From Carallia brachiata (Eukaryota > Streptophyta > Magnoliopsida > Malpighiales > Rhizophoraceae), in NCBI GenBank assembly GCA_021464245.1, contig JADCRB010000001.1, positions 3,516,829 to 3,580,828 of the forward strand: a stretch of DNA of 64,000 nt, written 5' to 3'. The position numbers and the translations under genes were made by a program. The notes beneath the pieces were generated by a model that saw only the letters and a program-made list of their open reading frames with translations, did not search any database and had not been told where the DNA came from. Below are positions 36,445 through 48,084 of this stretch, piece after piece (the first letter of the stretch is position 1; every line of letters begins with the position of its first letter).

Positions 36445-36735
36445 TAATCAATTTTTTAGATCTAAATTTTTGTGTTTTTTTTTTATTTAACGTCTAAATT
36501 TTTTAAATTTTTTATTTAAGATTTAAATTTTTATTTTTTATTCTATTTAAGTCTTTTTACAATGAAACCATTAACTTTTCCGTTAACTTTAATCCTATTT
36601 TCACCTATTTCGTTAGATCTAACGAAAAAATTAATAATAAATCATACAAAAGGACTTTGATAGAAAAAAATAAAAGTTTAGACCTTAAATAAAAAATTTA
36701 AAAAATTAAAAAAAAAATAAAAGTTTAAGATCTCT
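36445..36735. mobile_element. A/T-rich MITE-like inverted repeat
   Basis: Left half reads 'tagatctaaatttttgtg...aaattttttatttaag' and the right half ends with its approximate complement '...aaataaaaagtttaagatctc'-type sequence. No target duplication determined. Confidence 0.35.
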
Positions 36736-37325
36736 TATACTAATCTACAATAGAATTCCTCCAGGCGAGTGAATTATAATACAAATGAGAGTTTGATGGT
36801 TATAGCGATGATTCGAGAAACGAAGACATTTGGTTCTTATTATATTTATTTGAGTTTTTATTCTTTTTTATTTTTTTTTGGTAAATTGAGTTTCTGATGT
36901 TAAATACTATGATGTGCTTGTTTTTAATGAAATTAGAAAATATCAACGTAGACACATTCTGTCACTATATGATATTCTCTTAATGTATGGTCAGATTTTC
37001 ACTCTATTTTTGAAACATTTTATAAGAATAAAATTTATGAACAAAGTAAGTTACCTCTAATATTTTTATATATTTTGGTCTTTATGTTATCCTATTTTCT
37101 CAAATATCATTTATGGTAAATTTGTACTATAAAATTAAAATCTTAGTTAATATTATAATATTTAAACAATCTAGGCATACCAATTAACTAAATACTGCAA
37201 TTTTTTAAATTTTTTTGGTGAACACTACAATTTTATTTTATTTTTTATTTTTGTAAGAGACAGCCACAGCCAGTAAGAAGTAAATCAAACACACTCAATA
37301 TTCTTTACGTAAGTAATTAAAAAAA
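36736..37325. repeat. Fragment of the unit sequence left of the coiled-coil gene
   Basis: Matches 28910-29400 and 16040-16500 ('gaattcctccaggcgagtg', 'aaatcaaacacactcaatat'). It stops just where the coiled-coil exon should begin, so that exon was lost in this third unit. Confidence 0.6.
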
Positions 37326-38000
37326 ACTAGTTATAATTTTGTAGTATTTGCTTATATATTTTATAATAATGTTACTGGTACAATTACTGGTAACCGAACC
37401 AATAATGTTAAATATTTTGTAATATTTGCTTTTACATTTTATAATTTTTATAGTTAACATCATTTTATAATTTAAATGAATGCAAATGTTTTTTTTCATA
37501 GAAATAAATTTGCACTTATTTATTTGATATTTTATAATAAATAATTATTTTTGACATAGAATATAAATATATATGGTGGTGATTACTACAAACAAATAGT
37601 TTTGATTGAATTAATTGATACTTCAAATTGAACTATTTTAGCGATGAAATATATATATATATATATAATTTTAAATTTAAAAATAAAAAAATAAGTCTGG
37701 GTCAACTAACTTAATAGTCTGATGAATCAAGTCGATTCAAGTAAATGGTCCAAGTGAATTTTTTTTTTAGAGAATTAAATTTATTTATGTAATCTGATTT
37801 AATAGTTTGCATTGAGTTAAATAATTATGTTATCTCAAGAAATGCATATACATTTAAAGCTATAAAATAAAATTTTATTAAAATGTAATTGAATTATAAA
37901 ATATATGTACATTGTATGAAATTCAAATTTAATTATATTTGATTCATATTTTATTGCCTCTGTTTTTTTGTGCCGAAAATTTGGATTGGATTTTTTTTTT
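37326..38000. other. A/T-rich stretch up to the 10-kb insertion
   Basis: No gene. The last 60 bp match the repeat-unit sequence 'ggagatttggattggatatt' seen at 1372, 20356 and 32870. Confidence 0.5.
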
Positions 38001-39309
38001 GGGAAAAGTTAGATTTCCGGATTGTAGTGCCCGATAAAACGCCTGATCCTAGGTGGCAACAATTTTTTAATACACCCAATGAGGAAAGATAGAAACAAGG
38101 ATGGCGGGAAAAAAATTTTAGCTCTAAAAGGTACTTTAGCACCAAAAATTTTTAGTAGAAAGAGCCGGGAAAATTTGGGGAAAATCGTCAAATGGCGCCA
38201 AAATCCGTTCGTGGTCCTAGCTGAAATTGCTTCTATTCTATTGTTAAATTAAAGAAAATTATAAATTTTAAGTATTGTTTTTTTGAACTTTTTTAAAATT
38301 TCTTTAAGAAAATAAAGAGATTATTTTTTTCCTTTTTAGAAAAATAAATTTGGAAGTAGTGCTTTTTTAGAGAAAAATTATAGGTAAATTTGAGAGAAAA
38401 TTTTAATCTTTTTCTTTTCTAAAAAAGAGGATTCATGAAATAATTTTTTTATTTTTATTATTTTATTTTATTATAAAATTTATAATTATAGAGATTTAAC
38501 TATAATCAAAGTAGAAATATGTAAATCAATAGAATTTTTATTTGATTATAATTAGATTTTTATTAATTGTGAATTCTAATTCTAATTATGATAGAATTTT
38601 CATAATTATAAAATATTTTAATATTATTTTAAATTTACAAATTTATGAGAATCGCCACATATTAGTGAGAGAAAGACTAAAATTTCTTTAACTTCGACTT
38701 TATATATATATATCCAAAAATAAAAAACAGAGAGTCAGAAAAAGTGACGCACAATCGACACATTGCAATTGACTGTCTTTTACTATAAACAGACGCTTTC
38801 TTTTGCAACAAAAGAAATGAATTTATTTTCCATCTGTTAATTATAAAAATGGCAACGTGAGGTTTTTTTTATTGTACGAATTATTTTCTGCATGAATTTC
38901 ACATAATCTAATAAACATGATTAAATTTAAAAAATTTATAATTGGGAAGTTTTTGGCAATTTACAAAGGCTAAAATTAAATAGGTCACATTAATAAAATT
39001 TGTAAAAAAAAAATGAGGTAGGTTCTAATAAAATTTATGTTCAAATAAATAACTAGCCTATTCCAACAAACCTTCCAATTGTTTAATAAAAACTTCATTG
39101 ATTAAATGGGATTTACACTACATGCTTTAGAATGAAAATACTTATTTTGTACAATCATAGGTTTTATGTAACATCAAAACAAAGTTTCAAGGAAATACTT
39201 AGACAAATTTTTATGCAAAATCCTAATTGATGTGGAAAAAATTTCAATTAAATGTGAAATTAGGCTAATTTTAAAATGAAACAAGCAGGCTAGTGCATTT
39301 TGTAAGAGT

Positions 39310-40490
39310 TTGTAGTTTGTTACTCAATCAATCAGTCTTGTTGCAAATTGAATCAATTTTTGGGTGAAAGTGCTAAGAAAACTCCCAAAAAGTAGTTTGC
39401 TACTTAATCAGTTAGTCTTGTTACAAATTTAATCAGTCTTGTTGCAAATCAAATCAATTTTGGGTGAAAGTATTAATAAAACTCCCAAAAATTAATTTGT
39501 TACTCAATCAATCGGTCTTGCTGCAAATTTAATCACTCTCGTTGCAAATCGAACCAATTTTTAGGTGAAAGTGTTAAAAAAACTCCTAAAAAGTAGTTTG
39601 TTACTCAATCAATTTGCCTTGTTGTAAATTTAATCAACCTCATTGTAAATAGAATCAATTTTTGGGTGAAAATATTGAGAAAACTCCCAAAAAGTAGTTT
39701 GTTACTCAATAAATTTGTCTTGTTGCAAATTTAATCAGTCTCGTTACAAATTAAATCAATTTTTGAGCAAAAGTGTTAAGAAAATTCTCAAAAAGTAGTT
39801 TGTTACTCAATCAATCAGTTTTGTTGCAAATATAATCAATCTCGTTGCAAATCGAATCAATTTTTGGGTGAAAGTATTAAGAGAACCCCCAAAAAGTAGT
39901 TTATTACTTAATCAATCAGTCTTGTTACAAATTTAATTAGTCTCATTACAAATCGAATCAATTTTTTTTGGTGTGATGAAAGTGCTAAGAGAACTCTCAA
40001 AAAGTAGTTTGTTGCTTAATCAATCATTTTGTTACAAATTTAATCAGCCTCATTGCAAATCGAATCAAGTTTTGGGTGATGTGAAAGCTAAGAAAACTCC
40101 CAAAAAGAAGTTTGTTACTCAATCAATTAGTCTTGTTGCAAATTTAATTAGATTCGTTGCAAATTGAATCAATTTTTGTGTGAAAGTGCTAAGAAAACTC
40201 CCAAAAAGAAGTTTGTTACTCAATCAATCAGTTTTGTTGCAAATTTAATCAATTTTTGGGTGAAAGTGCTAAAAAAACTCCCAAAAAATTGTTTGTTAAT
40301 CAATCAGTCTTATTACAAATTTAATCAGCCTCATTATAAATCGAATCAATTTTTACGTGAAAGTGCTATGAAAACTCCCAAAAAATAGTTTGTTACTCAA
40401 TCAATCAGTCTTGTTGCAAATTTAATTAACCTCGTTGCAAATCGAATCAATTTTTCTGGTGCAAGTGCTAAGAAAACTCCCCAAATCAAA
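39310..40490. repeat. Minisatellite, ~100-bp units, about 12 copies
   Basis: The unit reads approximately 'gtttgttactcaatcaatca', 'gtcttgttgcaaatttaatc', 'gttgcaaatcgaatcaattt', 'ttgggtgaaagtgctaagaa', 'aactcccaaaaagta'. Unit starts fall near 39316, 39392, 39496, 39594, 39694, 39797, 39897, 40003, 40107, 40210, 40288 and 40385. Open frames across it (39973-40388) are by-products of the repeat. It lies entirely inside the 10-kb insertion. Confidence 0.85.
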
Positions 40491-42599
40491 TGAGCCTTTG
40501 AAGTTTAAATTCACGTATAGATACTATCTCATAAATAGTTCATCTCGCTATAAACTATTTATGTTAAGGAAAATGACAAGGTTGATAACTTAGTACTATG
40601 TAAGTAGCTATAATTAGCCATAATTGTAGTTACCTTATATTGTTACTAATGTTGTTTATTATAGTGATTTGGCCATCACCTTATTTGCAAATTGACAAAT
40701 ACTTCTCCAGAACTTAACTAACTCACTGTCCAATCAACATTAAGTTCTCATTTGTGACTAAAATTCAGCCTCAACAATCATACTTCATGTCAAACATGTT
40801 CTTAAATAAAATAATAATAAGCTATAGGTGAGAAGCCAAAATGAAGATGGTGAAAAGGATGATAGTTGGAGAAAAAAAGGAGGAAAATATGGATAAAGTT
40901 CGAACTATAGAGAACTTAATTTTATTTTATAAATGTAAATATCACTTAATTCCCGTCCATTGAATAAGTGTGCAAAGATAAGTATTAACTGTGTAATTAG
41001 ATTATTTAGATGTGCAATAGTTTGGTAGTAATTTGGTTACGATGTTGTAATTTGTTACTTATTTTATCAGTGTTGTTGCAAATTTAATATACTCTGTTGC
41101 ACTTTTAATATTTTTTGGAGCATTTACTGGTATAAAATTTGAAAATTCGGATTTCAACACTAAAATTCACATTATTTGTGTGTGGTAGCACCTTATTAAG
41201 TTTAACCAAAGTAGTTTGCCCAAAAAAAAACAAAACCAATTATATGATACTAATTCACGGGATGACAATAAACCAAAATGATATTGATTTGCCCAAAATA
41301 GAGTCATTAATAGTAAATTTCAATAGACTTCTATGCATAGTCCAAAAATTGAATTCTAATTCTGATTGTTGATTATATATAATATATTATATATATATAT
41401 TGCAATTCGCCTACTTCACTTTTTGGTAGTTAGTTGCAAAATTTGTGATACTTGTTGCAATTCATATCAAAATCAGTGTAGAATTATATATTTTTTGAAG
41501 ATAAATTTCAAATTTTGAAAAATAAAAAATTTTGCACATTTGTCCTACGGTCACAAAAACTTAGGATTCCACCTACGTCCAATATCTATGATTACAAATT
41601 TTTTTTTAAAAAAAATTCCAATAGCTTGTTGGCCAGAGGATCTTGTGATAAACCAAGTAATTTATGGGTAACCAGTTTATTTTGAGAAAAAGCAAGTTAG
41701 ATAGTCAATTTTGGACATAACAAAGTCATCCCTAATTACAAGATTTTGCTAGCTTGAGTACTGCAATAGATTGATTTATGGATTAAAAAAACGGCTGCTA
41801 GGATGCAACAAGATTCCTTCCTTTTCAGTCTTCGCAAAAGATGGCTTTTTATTTCCAACAAGAAAGATTACAATGTCAATTACAATGTCATCGGCGTGTT
41901 CATGGGCATTTTCCATTATTGTTTGCCATTTCAGACTTTTCAATATCAACACAATCTAAAGACAAGAAAGCAAAAGACATTGTTTCTTTCAAGCTATTAC
42001 CATCTCAATCCGTCAGGAAATAAAACCAGCCTAGACTCCACCCACGTCTGAATCAATTGAATGGACACTCAATTATAAGATAATGATGCAAACTACTACA
42101 AACAGTCTTTCTCTTCAAATGTGAAAGGTTCAACATTTCAAGAGCAAATGTCACCAGGAATTTTGCCACATACAATAGAGATTTTGATCAAATTTCCTCT
42201 TTTCATAATCCTGTTTATAGAAGCATGGTCGGAATCAGATGAAAGTGTGAGCATTCCTTACATCTAACTTTTTTTTTTTCCAAATTGTAAGTATTTGGTT
42301 GCAAAACGAATACAGTTGGTTGCATCCTTGTCGCTCCTCCACCTCCCTTTTTTGTATCCATTTAAACGAACTGAGAAAAAAAAAACCTCCTTATTTAATT
42401 TTTAGTACCATAAAAACGTGGCAAATGGTTGAATATATATACAAGGAAAATATGTGGAAATATTTTCTCAAGTGCACGATATACATTTAGAAATATTTTC
42501 AGTATCCGTGGTTCACTTTAAGTTGTAAAACTTAAGTTAGTTTCCAAATAATTTACTTTCATTAAATTATATTTTGGGATCTTCAGCCACTGAATAATT
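40491..42599. other. Interior of the 10-kb insertion, nothing recognised
   Basis: Isolated 'gttgcaaatttaat' motifs (41076) echo the minisatellite. Overlapping short open frames at 41771-42051 have no conserved feature I can name. Confidence 0.45.
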
Positions 42600-43580
42600 A
42601 TACTACAACTATTAGCTTCCCTTGTGCAACGACCTAGTTTCCATGTGCAGGCATACGACTATTATATGTTGACTGTGGATTATTTACTTGTAATCTTATT
42701 TACCTCATGTCTAAATTTTCATTCGATTTGAACAAGTGTTTTTTTACCTTACAATTCAATCAATTAATCTAATTGAAGCAAACTTGCATAACCGAACACG
42801 AATTGCAACTAATTGTTGTCCTTGTGCAACGTCTTAGTTTCCAAGTGTAGTCGATACCTTTTCTTTAATTGTGGATAATTTATTTCAACTACTATAAAAG
42901 AATGAAAGATAAAAATATATAATTCATTAAAATATATTACAAGTAATATAATTGCTATTTGTAATCTTGTTTACCTCATGTCATAATTCCCATTCGAATT
43001 TGAATAAGCTTTTTTACTCGACAACCCAATCAATTAATCAAATTTAAGCAAACTTGTGCAACAAAATACGAATTGCAACTAATTGTTGTCCTTGTGCAAT
43101 GGCCTACTTTGTAAGTGCAATAAATACTATTGTTTGTTTTTCACCATCGCTAATTTACTTAAACTACTATAAAAACTACTACAAATTAAAAAAAAAAAAA
43201 GATAAAAATAGACAATTTCAATAAAATATATTGCAAGTGATCTTTTTTTTCTAATAATCGTTTATCTCCAGTGTGAATTTTTCATTCCGATTTGAACAAG
43301 TTTTTTTTACCTTACTACCCAATTAATTAATCTAGTTTAAGCAAACTTACGTAACAGAACATGAATTGCAACTAATTGCTATCCTTGTGTAACGGCTTAG
43401 TTTCCAAGCATAGTATATACTATTATTTGTTGATAATTTTGTTGAACTACTATAAATTCCTTTTAAAAAGTGATAAAAATGAATAATTTTATTAAAATAT
43501 ATTGCAAGTGATTCTTTCTTACTAGTAGTGTCGTTTACCTCAATTATGAATTTCCCATTCTAATTTGCAAACATTTGGCA
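42600..43580. repeat. Tandem repeat of ~270 bp, about 3.5 copies
   Basis: The landmark 'tacctcatgt' or its variant recurs at 42712, 42973, 43266 and 43539. 'ccttgtgcaacg' or its variant recurs at 42622, 42819, 43090 and 43384. Units also share 'gcaaacttgcataac' and 'gaattgcaactaattg'. Copies differ by many substitutions, so the array is old. Confidence 0.75.
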
Positions 43581-43889
43581 ATCAAACATAAGGGGCTTTT
43601 ATCTAAGGAAAAAAGTAGATTGGATTATTATGGTTGAAAATGAGGGTTCCATTCAATCTCAAAGGTGATTTTTGATCAAGCAATATTACGATGTTACGAA
43701 TACACTATGAAAATGACGAATCAGCGCATGGGTCACATGTATGGGTTATTATATAGAGGCATGTCCGACTGTTAGGCATCACATAAGGCAACATACCAAG
43801 GTCGCAAGAACCTACCCAGACCCTTTTTTAATAACGTGTCAAGTTCTCAGAAGAAGTTGATAAAGAAAGGCTTTCCATGTGAATCAAAA

Positions 43890-44085
43890 CCATTGCATAA
43901 CAAATATAAATCCATTACACTTATAATTCAGTAGATTGCACACATTTTAAATATATCGTTTACAATATTTGAATCCAACAACAAATTTTCCTTTTTTTTG
44001 GGTTCAAATGTTGTAGACAATATATTTAAAATGTGCACAATCTACTGAATTATAAGTACAATAGGTTATATTTGTTATGCAATGG
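43890..44085. repeat. Long hairpin (inverted repeat, arms ~86 bp)
   Basis: 'ccattgcataacaaatata' at 43890 pairs with 'tatatttgttatgcaatgg' at 44067. The arms continue through 'tcagtagattgcacac' and 'gtgcacaatctactga' to a loop of roughly 20 bp near 43988. A transcript would form a long double-stranded stem. Confidence 0.8.
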
Positions 44086-45107
44086 AGTACATTTATTCAT
44101 GTGTGCAACAGATTGCTTGCGAAGTGCAATTGCCTTAGAACCATTTGGAAATGGACCATGTATTGGTAGGCGTCTAATTGGAGGTTCTTGCACTTTCTAT
44201 AGTAATGGAGTGGGATATACGAGCCTCAACCTAAGAAAAAAATTGTATGGCAAAATAAAAAATTGTCGAAAGATCTTTTAGGAACTGCAACCAGCTGAAT
44301 TCATTGTACAACAAAAAGATAATAATTTTTTTCTTCGTTTAATTACACTTGTAATTAAAGCATTTGCACAATGAATCCAACAAGTTGCACTCCAAAAATT
44401 TTTCCGACCAATTTCTCTAATCATATAACAGGACCCCTCAGCCTAAATCTTGAAGGCTTGAGTAACCTATTTTTTTAATTTAGCATTTTAAATTATATCA
44501 TTAAATAACTTGTTTTGAAGGCTTGAGTAACATGTTTACCATTTTATTATTATCAACATGAGGTCATTTCCATAACGTATCAAACCAAAAATACATATTT
44601 TAGTCTAATGCCAAACACAAGCATAAAATGTATACTTACAAAACCATCGTAACATTGCAAGCATTAAAGCTGTCTTGCACACATTTTCTTCTAGCTTTAA
44701 TTACCCCCATCTTTGGATCCAAGGAAATGGAAGCCATTTTATCTCTCAATTCTGAGAATAATTTGCCTAATTCAAGCTAGTACAAGATTGTCTTCTTCAT
44801 TTTTTTTCTTTATAGTGTATCCAATATAATACCTCTATTGAAAAGATTGATCAATAAGCCACTTGAACAATCTTAAGCAAAATCTAATGTCTAATTCTAC
44901 GTTCTGAAAATTCTTTGGCACTATCAAGTACACGGCTTCCATAAACAATATTATCGACCAAAATAGTGGAATCAATAAAAATGAAAGAATGTGCCTCATT
45001 CCCACAAGCAAATAAAATTTGATTGCTTTGCCTCTACTAACTGCTTTCTTCGTATAAAGTCCAGTCTGCTAGATTGAAATGTTGGCGACTACTACCAATT
45101 ATTGAAC
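44086..45107. other. Interior of the 10-kb insertion, no gene
   Basis: No coding signal beyond a short + frame (44033-44281) that starts inside the hairpin arm. I do not support it as a gene. Confidence 0.45.
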
Positions 45108-46885
45108 TCATGTCACATCGCATTCTTTTTGAGTGTCAAGGATCATCAAGAAACAAGGTTCCCAGTACCATGAAGAAGATTTAAATCCTTGTGCCATGCT
45201 TAGTAGCATAGTATTCAATTCCTCCACGTTGTAATGTTCATCCTGCATGAACCAAATGCTGCATTTTCAATAACTAAACAATATCTTAAGTCAGTTGATA
45301 TAACCAACAATTGTTGACAAGATGCCTAAATATTCACCAAATCAAAATTCCAACAACCACTCTCCAACATAAATTATCATAATTACCAAATAGTAGCACA
45401 ATTAATAATATAAACTTGGATCTCGAACAGAAGAATATTCAATAAGTTGGATATTTCAGCAGTACTCTGCGTGCAACATTATAAGTAGGTAATAATATCC
45501 AAAGCAACCATTTTTTTTTTATAGGCTTTGCACCATTTATCATTATGTTATCATCTTCCTCCTCATATTATAAGTTAAAACATAAGGAATACTTTTTGTG
45601 TAAGATAATATACTAATTCTTACCCTATTATGAAAAGCTTCGTGTTGTACGCAAGGCTAAGGCTATGTGTTTAATTGACGAATACTCAAAAACCAACTTT
45701 AAAAAATTGATAGCAAAAATTCATCACAGCATACAGAACATAAGCATTATAAATAAGGCCTGATGCCAATTCAAAACACTCTACCACCTAAAATGAGGGT
45801 TCTTAAAAGTCTCACTTCCACAAAGGAAACTTGGTTCTTGGGATAATTGATCGTTGTTAGTTGGTGATTCCAAAAATTAGAAAAATAATTTTAGACCTGA
45901 TATCTCATTCAAAATAAAAAAGAATTGGATCAAAACAAAACTTGGACTTTTCAAAGTCTAGAGTACTTGACTGCAATTTTTTTTTCTTTACAATATGACA
46001 AAATTTTAAATTATAGAAGCTAAATTCATGTTTCAACATGGTTGAAATCCTGGGACAGAGAATAAAACTTCTTTCAATTATAGCTTTGAGTTTGCTAGTT
46101 TGAAATTTAATATAGTAAATAAGATAATCACCTATGCAGTATGAGACATGAAGTGGTATTTGATTTGCTTACTACAGAACACAATCGTAACCCATGAAAA
46201 TTCCACACTTTATTACTCTTTTGACATACAAGAGAATGAAAATGTCATTCTAAAATGTGCTTTAAAGAACCAAAAGGCTATCAAAACGAGGACTTTCTTT
46301 TTTCTTTTTTGATTTTTCTCATTATATTGCAATGAATTCGTGAAGTTGGCAAATTGTTAAATTCTCATGCTGTTTTAGATACTACAAGTGGATCAAAATG
46401 TGTGATGAAACTTTAAGTCAACAAAATAAGAGCACAATTGGTTAAGAAATAAAAGGATGGTTGGTTATACCTTTTTCCTCTCCTCCGCCATGAGAGACAT
46501 CATTTCTTGCACAAAATAAAAAAAATCCCTAAAACAATACCAGATATATGAGTATCCAAAACTTCAGAAAAAAATAAAGAAATCAAAAAAATTCAATAAA
46601 ACCAAACTACCACCTCACCTTTCTCATCTTCAGGATCATATAATCCTGCATCAAACAAAGTTTTCTTGCTCTTGTCTGATAACAGGTTTTCAATGAAAAG
46701 AAAAAAAGAAAACAAAAAAAGCAATCAAAAATAATCTTTGGATTCAAAAAAGCAAAACTACAACCAGTTTTCTAACAATATAACTTTATTAAAACTTTAC
46801 CAGAGTAGGTTTCTTGGATTTTCTGGAACTTCCTTTGGCTTGACCCAAAAGCGAAGTGTGCTCATCCACCTATCAAGATGCCCAT
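45108..46885 (-). pseudogene. Captured DnaJ (J-domain) gene fragment in the 10-kb element
   Basis: Four exon-like pieces lie in order on the minus strand. 46801-46885 gives HLDRW, then after a frame change FGSSQRKFQKIQETYS, ending at a GT donor. 46619-46682 gives LSDKSKKTLFDAGLYDPEDE with a GT donor. 46471-46528 gives FVQEMMSLMAEERKK with a GT donor. 45108-45242 gives DEHYNVEELNTMLLSMAQGF, then KSSSWYWEPCF to a TGA. This matches the second half of a plant J domain plus the DAGLYDP...QEM..LM...EEL..ML segment that follows it in one plant HSP40 family. The J-domain start, with its HPD loop, is degraded (HLD) and earlier parts are unclear. The acceptor before the DAGLYDP exon is lost and a T run shifts the next. 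It is a non-functional captured copy. Confidence 0.68.
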
Positions 46886-48084
46886 TTGTTGCACTTATAC
46901 TATAAAAAAAAAATCCAATTTATTGCCAATTTTATAGTCCTTCAAAGAAAATATAACAAAAAATAATAAAAATCAAACCAGAAAACCCATCTCACCATGG
47001 CCAATTTGCGATATTCAACAAACATTCAAAAAAGCCACAGCATTTCAGTCCATCAGTCTTGGGCAACTGAAGCATTTTTCACTCCAAAATCTCTAATATC
47101 TCCCCAACAACATGGCCTTTGAAACACCACCGATGAACCATGACACAAATTTCTATGGTTATTTGCTGCCGTCAAATTTCCCCAATGTAATCACCAAAAA
47201 AAAAAATTAGAGTCATAAATATTCTTAACAAAAGGGGGGGGGAAGAAGAGAAAATACGAGCTACCTTTGGAGATTGTCAGGGATTCGTGATGAAACTGAC
47301 AAGAGCCTGAAAATCTAAATCCTGATGACCAATTCTCTCCAAATCCCAACAGGACAAAAAAAAAAAAAGGTTTAAAAACTCAAAAACCTCTAAAATTCAA
47401 CTAATTTTGCTGAGTAGAATTTGTAAAAATTTGCACTTAAACAAAGAAAATACCTTCAATTTTCCTTCCAAAATACCTTCTCAGCCAACACAAATTTTAC
47501 CTTCCAAAAAATAAAAATTGAATTGCTCTTGTTGTTCAACCAATCTTATGCAACCTAAAAAAAAAATTACCTTCAGGACAGCCCCTGCCTTTCAGTCCAT
47601 GAGCTCGACAGCAAATGAGTTTTCTGCTCTAAAAGCTTTGATAACTGCGCTCGAAATTTGAGTTTGCAAACAAACAAACAACACCACAACACAAATTTCG
47701 CTCAACAAAAACTTATCCTCTGCCGTCAAACATGCTTTCATGCAACAACACCAGATTATGCCCACCACCAGATTATACCACCGCTTCCGACCACCAACTC
47801 TTGCTTTGCCGTCTAAGATATCCAATTTTCTTTCTCATATCGGCTAAAAGCTTATGGCACAAATAAAATTCAGATAAGGTTTTGCTTTTGGTTTACTAAT
47901 AAAGACCTTTCACGAATTTTTTTTTTCAAATTCAAATTTCAAAATTCAAACTATACTGACAAAAAAAACCCTAACCCAATTTTCTCTTTTTTAGTTTAAA
48001 TTAATTTTTTAATTAGTGGACCCCATGTCCAGGTAGGATCGGGCAATTCTTACGGAAAATTATTCCGGACAGGTAATGGTGCCC
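46886..48084. other. Right end of the 10-kb insertion
   Basis: Upstream of the DnaJ fragment. It may hold the degraded 5' part of the captured gene, but no exon can be defended. A minus frame of 77 codons (47592-47825) is without recognisable features. The last ~80 bp are the inverted terminal region. Confidence 0.4.

Larger units (their letters stand above)
38001..48084. mobile_element. Mutator-like (Pack-MULE-type) insertion, ~10.1 kb
   Basis: The repeat-unit sequence breaks at 38000 (ttggattgga plus ten T) and resumes at 48085 with nine T, followed by the unit's next part and its 'ttattggcggtccc' core at 48140. A 9-bp T duplication fits Mutator elements, though a T run is weak evidence. 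The ends are imperfect inverted copies: GGGAAAAG...TCCGGA...CGCCTGATCCTAGGTGG on the left, and the reverse of the right end GGGCACC...TCCGGA...TTGCCCGATCCTACCTGG. No transposase frame is present. Inside are fragments of a DnaJ gene, a minisatellite, a 270-bp repeat and a hairpin. The continuity of flanks makes the insertion firm; the Mutator class is probable. Confidence 0.6.

Noticed and set aside
39973..40388. Two overlapping open frames suggesting a repeat protein
   Set aside because: They arise from the minisatellite unit, use non-ATG or internal starts, and stops fall within neighbouring units.
39310..40490. CRISPR-like array
   Set aside because: Repeats are continuous units of about 100 bp without unique spacers, in a eukaryotic genome. 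It is a minisatellite.
41771..42051. Three overlapping plus frames
   Set aside because: Several frames are open together over a short stretch; no splice signals or protein-like pattern.
44033..44281. 82-codon plus frame
   Set aside because: It starts inside a hairpin arm and has no recognisable motif.
47592..47825. 77-codon minus frame inside the 10-kb element
   Set aside because: Could be the degraded 5' end of the captured DnaJ gene, but no J-domain residues can be identified.
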